The position numbers and the translations under genes were made by a program. The notes under the pieces were generated by a model, which searched no databases, was not told the origin of the DNA, and saw only the letters and a list, made by a program, of their open reading frames with translations. This document shows, piece after piece, positions 7,745 to 14,799 of a stretch of DNA of 26,701 bases. The DNA lies in the NCBI GenBank assembly GCA_905215765.1, contig CAJMRP010000010.1:1-26701 (forward strand), in the 5' to 3' direction. The DNA comes from an uncultured bacterium. GTDB lineage: Bacteria > Actinomycetota > Coriobacteriia > Coriobacteriales > Coriobacteriaceae. Each line of letters starts with the position of its first letter. The first letter of the stretch is position 1.

Positions 7745-8662
7745 ATGCGCTGCCTTATCATCCACAACCCGGCATCGGGCCCCAGCTCAGATGAAATCTT
7801 CGCATTCACGCACGCCCTTGCACAGGGCGGCGACGAGGTCGTGATGCGCTTTATCGGCGATGGCATGGAACCCGAGGACGCCGTGGCAGACGTGCGCGAG
7901 TTTGACCGCGTGGTCGTTTCGGGCGGCGACGGCACTGTCTCCAACGTGCTCGACCAGATGCGCGGATGCGGTGTCCCCACGCTCGTCTTCCCCTCCGGTA
8001 CGGCCTGCCTGTTCTTCAACAACATCGGCAATGCCCCCGAGGCGGCGGCGCTCGCCAAGGCCTGCCGTGCCGGTCGCACGGTCAAAGTCGACATGGGCGA
8101 GCTCTTTTGGCTCGACGAGAACGGCAACGAGAAGCGCCACGGCTTCATCATCATCGCCGGCTCGGGCTTCGACGCCGAGATCATGATGAAGGCCGCCCCC
8201 ACCAAAAACGACATCGGCGAGATCGCTTACTTCCTCTCCGCGCTCGCCACGCCCAATCCCACGGTGGCGCACTTTACGATTGAGCATGACGGCATTGTCG
8301 AGGAGCTCGACGGCATCTGCTGCATGGCCGGCAACACCTCGGTCATCCAAAACGACATCAACCTGTTCCCCGACTGCCGTATGAACGATGGCATGGTCGA
8401 CATTGCGGTCATCGAACCCGTAAAAACTGTGCAGCTTCTACCGACTGTGATCACCGCCGCACTCGACCCCGCCGGCAAGGTACTCGGCCGCCCGCAGTTC
8501 AAGATCATCCAGACCAAGGAAGCCAAGATCACCTGCACCCCGTCGCTGGGCATGCAGTTCGATGGCGAGATTATCTCCAGCAATTCGGGCGTCTTTGGAG
8601 CCCGCGCGCTTCCGCAATGCCTCGACCTCATCGTCGACGAATTCTCCCCGCTCGGAAAATAG
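7745..8662 (+). CDS. Diacylglycerol-kinase-family lipid kinase (YegS/DagK-like)
   Basis: The 305-residue protein has the DAGK catalytic fold: LIIHNPASGP near the N-terminus, VVSGGDGTVSNVL with the GGDGT nucleotide motif at 60-64, PSGTACLFFNNIG at 83-95, GSGFDAEIM, and a C-terminal FDGEI loop. Such enzymes phosphorylate lipids or lipid-like substrates at the membrane. The usual GT-x-ND motif reads GTACLF here, a departure that may alter substrate choice. The start has only a weak GGGAAC site. A small membrane-peptide gene follows ten bases after the stop. Confidence 0.88.
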   Translation: MRCLIIHNPASGPSSDEIFAFTHALAQGGDEVVMRFIGDGMEPEDAVADVREFDRVVVSGGDGTVSNVLDQMRGCGVPTLVFPSGTACLFFNNIGNAPEAAALAKACRAGRTVKVDMGELFWLDENGNEKRHGFIIIAGSGFDAEIMMKAAPTKNDIGEIAYFLSALATPNPTVAHFTIEHDGIVEELDGICCMAGNTSVIQNDINLFPDCRMNDGMVDIAVIEPVKTVQLLPTVITAALDPAGKVLGRPQFKIIQTKEAKITCTPSLGMQFDGEIISSNSGVFGARALPQCLDLIVDEFSPLGK

Positions 8663-8671
8663 GAGGACCCT

Positions 8672-8764
8672 ATGAACGACAATCCCCTGCTCGGCTTTAT
8701 CATCATCGTTTTGGCCATGCTCGTCGGCTATGCGATCAACGTGATCCACCGCCGGAAGAAGTAA
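8672..8764 (+). CDS. 30-residue single-pass membrane peptide
   Basis: ATG 8672 to TAA 8764 encodes a peptide with a hydrophobic core (LLGFIIIVLAMLVGYAI) and a basic C-terminal end (HRRKK), so one membrane helix with the tail probably in the cytoplasm. A perfect AGGAGG lies five bases upstream, stronger than that of the kinase gene before it. It is translated from the same message as the lipid kinase, and a strong terminator follows. No family is recognised. Confidence 0.7.
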   Translation: MNDNPLLGFIIIVLAMLVGYAINVIHRRKK

Positions 8765-8800
8765 TTCCACATTGGTATGATATTCATCCAATTATCGTCT

Positions 8801-8843
8801 CCCCTGCTGTTTATGCATTTGCCAAACAGCGGGGGATTTTCTT
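8801..8843 (+). terminator. Strong intrinsic terminator of the lipid kinase/small peptide operon
   Basis: CCCCTGCTGTTT (8801-8812) pairs with AAACAGCGGGGG (8824-8835), followed by ATTTTCTTT. Confidence 0.9.
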
Positions 8844-8896
8844 TGCGCCCCGTGCAAGGCGCTTTATTCAGGTAATGTAATTGCAGGACGTCTTTA

Positions 8897-8925
8897 TTAA
8901 AGTAAAGCTACAAACCGAGTATAAT
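8897..8925 (+). promoter_or_regulatory. Candidate promoter of the C69 dipeptidase gene
   Basis: TATAAT (8920-8925) is a perfect -10 hexamer, with TTAAAG (8897-8902) at 17-base spacing. Transcription would start near 8932, giving a 139-base untranslated leader. The surrounding DNA is notably AT-rich for this genome. Confidence 0.55.
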
Positions 8926-9027
8926 TAACCACTCATCGCATATTTCATTACGCTTATCGAGTAAGTTTCTTTCATAGATGAATATTGTTTCCAGTTCGTT
9001 ACGCTAATGGGGTGTCTTTATTGGCTG

Positions 9028-9051
9028 AAGCCCTCTGGCAACGGAGGGCTT
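9028..9051 (+). other. Hairpin in the 5' leader of the dipeptidase gene
   Basis: AAGCCCTC (9028-9035) pairs with GAGGGCTT (9044-9051) around an eight-base loop, ending about 9 bases before the ribosome binding site GGGAGG. It could stabilise the message or act as an attenuator. The remaining leader (8926-9027) shows no riboswitch I recognise. Confidence 0.45.
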
Positions 9052-9070
9052 TCGCACGCTGGGAGGGAAA

Positions 9071-11002
9071 ATGAGGAAAACTCACCCCGTCAACGCGCTC
9101 AAGAAGCTAGGCATAGGCCTCGCCTTTGGAGCTGCAACCATCATGTCCATGCCGACATCTGCGCTCGCCTGCACGCAGATGTACATGGGCAACAAGCTGA
9201 CGGCCGACGGTAATACGTACTACGGCCGTGCCGAGGACTTTGACAAGCGCTATCTTAAGCACTACGGCATCGAACCTGCCCACGAACCTGGCTTTAAGTA
9301 CAGCTCGATTGAATCTGCTTTTGAATACACTTCGAACAAGCCTACCTATCGTTACAGCTATGTACGCGACCACCCCTCCAACTGGATGGGTCGCACCGAC
9401 GCCTATTCCGAGGCCGGAATCAACGAGAAGGGCGTCTCCTGCTCTGCCACGCTAAGCACTTCCTATAACGAGGAGGCCGATGCAGCAGACCACATCGATG
9501 AGAAAGTGGGTCTGGGCGAGTACAGTTACGGCAGCATCATCCTGGGCGAGAGCGCCACGGCCCGCGAGGGCGTCGAGCTTCTCGGCAGACTGATCGATGA
9601 TCAAGGCGTCTGCACCAACGACCAGATCATCATCGCCGACAACAACGAGACCTGGCTGTTCGCCACACTTTCCGCCCATCAGTGGATCGCCATGAAGCTC
9701 GCTGACGACGTCGCGTCGCTCAACCCTAATATCGGGAGCCTCAACTACGATGTCGACCTTGATGACCCCGAGAACTGCCTACACTCCGAGGGCATCGAGT
9801 CCATGCCCGTGGAGAAGGGCTTCGCCAAATACTCCGCTGACGGCAAATTCGATGTCGCCCAAACGTATGGCGAAAGCCTCGCCGATTCCGGCGTAAACCA
9901 GTGGTCCCGCTATGTGCAAGGCCGCGATTATTTTGGTAGTCAGCTGACCGAAGGCACAGATTACGACATTATCACAGTAAAGAAGGATGGAAAACCTGAC
10001 CAAAAGGGAGCCATGGTCAGCGAAATCCAGCCCCTGTTCTTCAGGCCTGGCAAGTCTGGCTGGAGCACCTTTGAGCTGATTCGTGCCTTTGGCAACCGCG
10101 GCGAGAACGTCCCTGGCCTCAACGCGAACACTGATGGTGTTTATTGCATCGGCAGCGAGCGCAACACCGAGATCAACCTCTTCCAGATTCGTCGCGGGTA
10201 TGACCCCGAAGTCGCTACCATCCAGTGGGAAATGCTCTCCCGCGCCGCGTACTCCGTCGCCATCCCGTTGTACTCCGCTCTGATAACTGAGGTCAGCCCG
10301 TACTTCAGCGATCAGACCGTCTCCTTCGATCACTGCAAACAGACTGACGTCGTGTACAACGAGGAGCCCGAGAACTCAATCAACTACGTCCTCATGGACA
10401 TCAGCTCGCTCTGCTTTGAGAACCCTGACACCCTTGGTATCAGCGTCCGTGCCTACCTCGATGCGCTCCAGAACGAGCTCATCGAGCAGAACAAGGAAGT
10501 TGACGCCGCCATGCTAGCCGAGACGACCACCGAGGGCCGCACTGCCCTGGCCAACAAGGCCGGCAAGGCTGCTACCGAGAACACCTACAAGAAGTGCAAG
10601 GCCCTGCTCCAGGAGATGCGCGCCTATCAGAAGGCCGAAAACTTCGACCAGCCCTTCACCCCGAGCGACCTGAACACCGAGATCAACGGCCTCAAGGTGT
10701 CCATCACCTACGCCAAGGACGCTCTTGCCACCGACCCGGTAACCCCGGATCAGCCTGGTACTCCTGAGCAGCCCGGTACTCCCGAGCAGCCCGCTAAGCC
10801 CGAGCAGCCCACCACCAAGCCCGAGAAGCCTGGCAAGTCGGACACCACGACCACGGTAACCACCAACAAGACGAACACCAAGGGCGGCCTGCCCACCACC
10901 GGTGATCGTTTTGATGGCCGCATGGTGGCCGCATTCGCCATCGCTGGCGTTGCCGTCATCTCCGTGGGCGGTTACTTCCTCTACCGTCGCAATAAGGAGT
11001 AA
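9071..11002 (+). CDS. Secreted, wall-anchored C69-family dipeptidase
   Basis: The 643-residue protein has a signal peptide (KKLGIGLAFGAATIMSMPTS) ending in ALA, followed directly by Cys34 (CTQMYMGNKLTADGN). In family C69 this Cys is the N-terminal nucleophile, so signal cleavage at ALA|C would expose the catalytic residue. Family blocks follow: YYGRAEDFD, EAGINEKGVSCSATLS, IIIADNNETWLF, and GVYCIGSERNTEI. A Pro-rich linker of about 35 residues (PGTPEQPGTPEQPAKPEQP) leads to LPTTGD (from 607), a hydrophobic helix and RRNKE, a sortase-anchor signal. It probably cleaves dipeptides at the cell surface. GGGAGG lies six bases upstream of the ATG. Confidence 0.92.
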   Translation: MRKTHPVNALKKLGIGLAFGAATIMSMPTSALACTQMYMGNKLTADGNTYYGRAEDFDKRYLKHYGIEPAHEPGFKYSSIESAFEYTSNKPTYRYSYVRDHPSNWMGRTDAYSEAGINEKGVSCSATLSTSYNEEADAADHIDEKVGLGEYSYGSIILGESATAREGVELLGRLIDDQGVCTNDQIIIADNNETWLFATLSAHQWIAMKLADDVASLNPNIGSLNYDVDLDDPENCLHSEGIESMPVEKGFAKYSADGKFDVAQTYGESLADSGVNQWSRYVQGRDYFGSQLTEGTDYDIITVKKDGKPDQKGAMVSEIQPLFFRPGKSGWSTFELIRAFGNRGENVPGLNANTDGVYCIGSERNTEINLFQIRRGYDPEVATIQWEMLSRAAYSVAIPLYSALITEVSPYFSDQTVSFDHCKQTDVVYNEEPENSINYVLMDISSLCFENPDTLGISVRAYLDALQNELIEQNKEVDAAMLAETTTEGRTALANKAGKAATENTYKKCKALLQEMRAYQKAENFDQPFTPSDLNTEINGLKVSITYAKDALATDPVTPDQPGTPEQPGTPEQPAKPEQPTTKPEKPGKSDTTTTVTTNKTNTKGGLPTTGDRFDGRMVAAFAIAGVAVISVGGYFLYRRNKE

Positions 11003-11009
11003 CGTCTTA

Positions 11010-11056
11010 GCTGAGCGGACAAGGCAGCAATGGCAGCCTCGCCCGCTCAGCCCGCT
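11010..11056 (+). terminator. Terminator-like hairpin after the dipeptidase gene
   Basis: GCTGAGCGG (11010-11018) pairs with CCGCTCAGC (11043-11051), with an inner GC-rich loop and a short CTCTTT tail. Confidence 0.65.
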
Positions 11057-11082
11057 CTTTCGACCGGCGGGAAACCCACCTG

Positions 11083-11103
11083 AAATCTTTTTAAAAAAGA
11101 TTT
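11083..11103. repeat. AT-rich perfect inverted repeat
   Basis: AAATCTTTTT (11083-11092) and AAAAAGATTT (11094-11103) form a palindrome just upstream of the promoter of the tryptophan leader. It could be an additional terminator for either strand, an UP-like element or an operator. Confidence 0.45.
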
Positions 11104-11131
11104 CCCCGCACACACTTCGCTGTGCTATAGT
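11102..11131 (+). promoter_or_regulatory. Candidate promoter of the tryptophan leader / ECF operon
   Basis: TATAGT (11126-11131) is a good -10. The -35 region (TTCCCC, 11102-11107) is weak at 18-base spacing. Transcription from about 11138 would give a 265-base leader containing the leader peptide and attenuator. Confidence 0.45.
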
Positions 11132-11189
11132 GCAGCGCAACAGCAACTAGGTGCGACCGCGCCACGGCATCACGAAAGGAGCCACCAAC

Positions 11190-11258
11190 ATGAAGAACAC
11201 GATGAAGTCTCTCAACAACTGGTGGTGGCGTGATGCGAATACGATCGGTCGACAGTGA
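11190..11258 (+). CDS. Tryptophan-rich leader peptide (attenuator ORF)
   Basis: ATG 11190 to TGA 11258 encodes 22 residues with NNWWW at positions 9-13: three consecutive TGG codons at 11220-11228. AAAGGAG (11174-11180) lies nine bases upstream. The layout is that of trp-type leader peptides: short ORF, clustered regulatory codons, then an intrinsic terminator about 40 bases past the stop. Streptomyces trp leaders also contain an NWWW segment. Ribosome stalling on the Trp codons would report a shortage of charged tRNA-Trp. The peptide itself probably has no other role. Confidence 0.88.
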   Translation: MKNTMKSLNNWWWRDANTIGRQ

Positions 11259-11325
11259 GTCCCTCACGCCTGTTTTTGCGCTCTAGGTGATTGGAAGGCC
11301 TCCGGTTTCGACCGGGGGCCTTTTT
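11246..11325 (+). promoter_or_regulatory. Transcription attenuator: antiterminator pairing and terminator
   Basis: The terminator stem pairs 11296-11306 (AGGCCTCCGGT) with 11311-11321 over a TTCG loop, followed by TTTTT. A competing pairing is visible: CGGTCGA (11246-11252, the last leader codons) is complementary to TCGACCG (11308-11314), which overlaps the terminator loop and 3' arm. A ribosome stalled at the Trp codons leaves 11246-11252 free, favouring antitermination. A ribosome reaching the stop codon covers it and lets the terminator form. A GTGAG/CTCAC hairpin lies over the leader stop codon (from about 11255). The mechanism is inferred from the pairing pattern. Confidence 0.78.
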
Positions 11326-11402
11326 CTATCTCGAGCCCGATCGCATTCGCATCACGCGCCTCCGCTTTTCTCTTGCACCCCCATTCCGAAAGGATTTTCA
11401 CC

Positions 11403-11975
11403 ATGTCTCAGAACACCACCGCCGCCCAGCCCCGCACCGTCCAGACCGCCGACCGCGGCAAACTCGACGTCCGCGCCCTCGTCCTGCTCGCCATCCTGCT
11501 CGCTGCCGGCTTCATCCTCAACTTCACCGTCGGCAAGGCCATCTCGGGCATCTCGGGCGGCATGATCAGCCCCGAGTTCATCATCTCGGCCTTCTGCCTC
11601 ACCATCCTGGTCGTTCGCCCCAACATCGGCCAGGCGCTCGTCATTGGCCTCATCTCGGCTGCCGTGATCCAGATCACCACCACCTCGCCGTTTGTCGATT
11701 TTGCCGCCGAGGGCATCGCCGCCATGCTCATGGCCGGCATCGTCAACGCCGCCGGCAAGAACGGTCAGGTCAAGCCCGCCATCGCCATTGTTGCAACCTT
11801 CCTGACCACCTTTGTCTCCGGCGTCATCTTCATGGTCATCAAGATGGCCATGCTCGGCGTGGTAGGCGAGCTCGCCGCCGCCATGCTGCCCGTCGTTGCC
11901 ATGACCGCCGTCTTTAACGCCATTCTGGTCGGCGCCCTCTATCTGCCCATCCAGAAGGCCCTGAAGCTCAACTAA
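11403..11975 (+). CDS. ECF transporter substrate-binding (S) component, probably for tryptophan
   Basis: The 190-residue protein is almost entirely hydrophobic, with about five to six membrane helices (25-44, 57-72, 76-92, 101-117, 125-148, 158-182). This is typical of small ECF S components that capture a substrate and pair with a shared energising module. The S component itself does not show its substrate. The Trp leader peptide upstream and the dedicated ATPase and T genes downstream point to tryptophan or a related compound, in line with TrpP-type predictions. The ATG at 11403 with AAAGGA is preferred over an upstream TTG. Confidence 0.8.
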   Translation: MSQNTTAAQPRTVQTADRGKLDVRALVLLAILLAAGFILNFTVGKAISGISGGMISPEFIISAFCLTILVVRPNIGQALVIGLISAAVIQITTTSPFVDFAAEGIAAMLMAGIVNAAGKNGQVKPAIAIVATFLTTFVSGVIFMVIKMAMLGVVGELAAAMLPVVAMTAVFNAILVGALYLPIQKALKLN

Positions 11976-11981
11976 CCTGCT

Positions 11982-12082
11982 CGGCTTTACGAGCCACCCC
12001 ATCTTGGCGTTCATTCGTCGCTCGCGTACCCAAGTACGCTTCGTTCCTCTTTCGCGCCAACCTGGGGCACCTCGTAAAGCCG
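11982..12082. repeat. 101-base near-palindromic intergenic element
   Basis: CGGCTTTACGAG (11982-11993) pairs with CTCGTAAAGCCG (12071-12082). Inside, CCCC pairs with GGGG, and TTGGCG (12004-12009) pairs with CGCCAA (12055-12060). A second hairpin, GCGTAC-CCAA-GTACGC, sits at 12024-12039. It lies between the S component and ATPase genes and has no T-run. It resembles a dispersed palindromic repeat rather than a simple terminator. Confidence 0.7.
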
Positions 12083-12183
12083 TCTCCGTACTTCACCACC
12101 AAAGACTGTCCCAAACAACGAGCTCATGGACGTTCTTATACGGTTCGTCATTCAAGAAACTCCGATGACTATGAAAGGTATCC

Positions 12184-13935
12184 ATGGAAACGATCATCAA
12201 CGTCGACGATGTCTCGTTCTCCTATGGCACGCAGACCGAGCAGGCGCTCAGCCACATCTCGCTCAGCGTGAACAAGGGAGATTTCATCGGCATCATCGGG
12301 CCCTCGGGCGCCGGCAAGTCCACGCTTGCCGCCTGTCTGTCAGGTGCCGTGCCCCACCACTACACCGGCACGTTCTTTGGGTCCGTCATGGTTGACGGCC
12401 ATGACACCTGCGAGGCCTCGCTCACCGACGTGTCACAGATCGTCGGCAGCGTGCTGCAGGATATCGACACGCAGATGGTCGCCTCGGTCGTCGAGGACGA
12501 GATGCTCTTTGGCCTCGAGAACTTTGGCGTTCCCCACGACCTGATCGAGCAGCGCGTGAGCGAAACGCTCGAGACCGTCGGCATCAGCGACCTGCGCGAC
12601 CGCGAGATCGCAACCCTCTCGGGCGGACAGAAGCAAAAGGTAGCCATCGCCGCCATCCTCGCCATGCGTCCGCGCGTCTTGGTTCTCGACGAGCCCACCG
12701 CGGCACTCGACCCCGCCAGCTCCACGTTGGTCTTCGAGACGCTGCGTGAGGCAAACCGCGCACTTGGAATCACCATCGTCGTCGTTGAGCAAAAGGTCGC
12801 CCTGCTCTCGGAGTACTGCAACCGCGTGCTCGTGCTCAACCTTGGCGAAATCGCGCTGCAGGGCGAGCCACACGAGGTCTTCGCGCATACCGACGAGCTT
12901 CGTGCCATCGGCGTCGACTGCCCTCGCGTCACGCGTATCTTCAATAGCCTCGAGGCCGATGGCCTGGTAAGCGGTACCCCCTGCTTGGATGTCGATGAGG
13001 CTGAGCGCCTGATTTCGGGCATCGTCGACCCCGCACACGCGGCCATCGAAGCCCAGGCGCCCACCGGTTCCCCGCATGCACCGTCGTTGCGTCCTCATGC
13101 CAAGGACGCCGAACCCGTACTCACCTTCGACCATGTTGAGTTTGCCTATCCCAATGGCGGCGCCGCCGTCCACGACCTCAACCTGACCCTCTATCCCGGC
13201 GAGCTCGTGGGCATCGTCGGCCAAAACGGCGCCGGCAAGACCACGCTCACCAAGCTGCTCACAGGCCTGCTTAAGCCCGCCTCGGGCAGCGTGCGCGTCA
13301 CGGGACTGGATACCGCAACCGTTCCCACGAGCCGCATCGCCCGCGAGGTCGCAACGCTCTTCCAAAACCCCGACCGCCAGATCTGCAAGGATACCGTGCT
13401 CAACGAGGTCGCCTTTGGCCTGGAGCTTGCCGGCATCGACCGTGCCGAGGCGCTGCGTCGTGCTCAACTCGTCATCGACCGCTTTGGCCTGCCGGCCGAC
13501 GAGGCGCCTTTCTCGCTCTCGCGCGGTCAGCGCCAGATGGTGGCACTCGCCTCCGTCGTGGTCGTAGAGCCCAAAATCGTGGTGCTCGACGAGCCCACGA
13601 GCGGCCTTGATTACCGCGAGTGCATGACCGTCATGGAAACAGTGCGCACCATGGCCGAGCGCGGCTGCGCCGTAATCATGGTCTGCCACGATATGGAAGT
13701 CGTCTCGGATTTTGCCGAGCGCATTGTGGTAATGGCCGACGGTCGCATCCTCGACCGCGGTCGCACGCACGAGCTATTCTCGAACATCGATCTCATGCGG
13801 CGTGCCTACGTGGAGCCTCCCCAGGTTATTGAACTCTCGCGCCGTCTGGCATCTTCCGTCTCGCCCGCTTTTGCGCAGGTGAGCGAGGTCACCGATGTCG
13901 TTCGAATTACCAAGGAGATGGTCCACCGTGGTTAA
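12184..13935 (+). CDS. ECF transporter ATPase, two fused ABC domains
   Basis: The 583-residue protein joins two nucleotide-binding domains that are usually separate EcfA subunits. Domain 1 has Walker A GPSGAGKS (39-46), Q-loop Gln92, LSGGQ (145-149) and Walker B VLVLDEP (165-171). Domain 2 (from about 312) has GQNGAGKT (346-353), Gln394, LSRGQ (445-449) and VVLDEP (466-471). In domain 1 the switch position reads VVVEQK, with Gln203 where His is expected; domain 2 keeps its His (VCHD). The protein hydrolyses ATP to drive the T and S components. AAAGG precedes the ATG, and the stop overlaps the ecfT start. Confidence 0.93.
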   Translation: METIINVDDVSFSYGTQTEQALSHISLSVNKGDFIGIIGPSGAGKSTLAACLSGAVPHHYTGTFFGSVMVDGHDTCEASLTDVSQIVGSVLQDIDTQMVASVVEDEMLFGLENFGVPHDLIEQRVSETLETVGISDLRDREIATLSGGQKQKVAIAAILAMRPRVLVLDEPTAALDPASSTLVFETLREANRALGITIVVVEQKVALLSEYCNRVLVLNLGEIALQGEPHEVFAHTDELRAIGVDCPRVTRIFNSLEADGLVSGTPCLDVDEAERLISGIVDPAHAAIEAQAPTGSPHAPSLRPHAKDAEPVLTFDHVEFAYPNGGAAVHDLNLTLYPGELVGIVGQNGAGKTTLTKLLTGLLKPASGSVRVTGLDTATVPTSRIAREVATLFQNPDRQICKDTVLNEVAFGLELAGIDRAEALRRAQLVIDRFGLPADEAPFSLSRGQRQMVALASVVVVEPKIVVLDEPTSGLDYRECMTVMETVRTMAERGCAVIMVCHDMEVVSDFAERIVVMADGRILDRGRTHELFSNIDLMRRAYVEPPQVIELSRRLASSVSPAFAQVSEVTDVVRITKEMVHRG

Positions 13936-14674
13936 CGTCATCGACTACATGCCGGGCGATACGCTGCTGCATCGCCTGAATCCCGTCGTCAAACTGGGCC
14001 TCGCCGCCGCCATCATCGTCGGCATCTTCTTGTCCGACACCTACGTGGCGCTGCTGGGCTTTTTGGCACTCACCCTTGCACTGGGTGCCTATGCCGGCGT
14101 CGTCGACCGTCTGTTCTCGCTGCTCAAGTTGCTGATTCCGCTCGCGCTTATCATGCTGGTGCTCCAGCTGGCCTTTATGCGCGATGGCAACGTGGTGTGG
14201 GGCTTTATCACCGACACGGGCCTCATCACAGGATCGAAGGCCTGCCTGCGCCTGCTGGGTGTGGCGTTACCACTCATCCTCATGCTCATGGTGACCAAGC
14301 TCAACGACCTTGCCAACGCCTGCGTCGAGGTGCTGCACGTGCCGTATCGCTATGCCTTCACCTTTACCACGGCGTTGCGCTTTGTGCCGGTGTTTGGTCA
14401 GGAGATGAACGCCATCATGGAGGCGCAGACCGCACGCGGCGTCGAGTACGACACCAAGAACCCCATCAAGAAGCTTAAGCTCATGCTGCCACTGTGCGTG
14501 CCGCTGCTCATCTCGAGCGTGGGCAAGACCGATGCCACAGCCTTGGCGGCAGAACAGCGCGGCTTCTACCTGCGTACGCGCGCCAGCTCGTACAAGCGCT
14601 ACCCCATCAAAGGCCTGGACATCGCCGTGCTCATCGTCAGCATCGCCCTCATCGCCATCGGCTTCCTGTTCTAG
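13928..14674 (+). CDS. ecfT: ECF transporter T component (transmembrane coupling protein)
   Basis: The 248-residue membrane protein has an N-terminal PGDTLLHRLNPVVKL segment and several hydrophobic helices. It also has the two coupling motifs of EcfT: AQTARGVE and AAEQRGF, each an Ala-Arg/Gln-Arg-Gly variant that contacts the ATPase grooves. Start chosen at GTG 13928, with AAGGAG (about ten bases upstream) inside the ATPase gene. The genes overlap by eight bases, which implies translational coupling. With the fused ATPase and the S component it forms a dedicated importer. Confidence 0.9.
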   Translation: MVNVIDYMPGDTLLHRLNPVVKLGLAAAIIVGIFLSDTYVALLGFLALTLALGAYAGVVDRLFSLLKLLIPLALIMLVLQLAFMRDGNVVWGFITDTGLITGSKACLRLLGVALPLILMLMVTKLNDLANACVEVLHVPYRYAFTFTTALRFVPVFGQEMNAIMEAQTARGVEYDTKNPIKKLKLMLPLCVPLLISSVGKTDATALAAEQRGFYLRTRASSYKRYPIKGLDIAVLIVSIALIAIGFLF

Positions 14675-14703
14675 TTCACCACTGACAGCAACCGCCCAAC
14701 GCA

Positions 14704-14740
14704 AAAGGCCTCGGCTCGCACCAAACGAGCCGAGGCCTTT
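14704..14740 (+). terminator. Intrinsic terminator of the ECF operon
   Basis: AAAGGCCTCGGCTCG (14704-14718) pairs perfectly with CGAGCCGAGGCCTTT (14726-14740) over a seven-base loop. The symmetric A/T flanks allow it to work on both strands. Confidence 0.92.
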
Positions 14741-14765
14741 ACTGTTTCACAAGATAAAACCTACC

Positions 14766-14793
14766 AAAATTAACCTGTCCCTTTTTGACAGGT
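14766..14793 (-). terminator. Terminator of the racemase gene
   Basis: ACCTGTC (14773-14779) pairs with GACAGGT (14787-14793). On the minus strand the stem is followed by TAATTTT. Confidence 0.6.
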
Positions 14794-14799
14794 CGGAAG

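Noticed and set aside
8930..9070. Known riboswitch (cyclic-di-GMP or SAM type) in the dipeptidase leader
   Set aside because: The conserved core sequences of these classes are absent; only a simple hairpin remains.
9098..9175. Lipobox at the dipeptidase signal peptide (Cys34 lipidated)
   Set aside because: The -3 residue is Ala and the -2 residue is Leu, which does not fit the lipobox; ALA|C fits signal peptidase I, and Cys34 is the expected C69 nucleophile.
12433..13770. Minus-strand frame of 445 codons
   Set aside because: Antisense shadow of the fused ECF ATPase, which has all ABC motifs.
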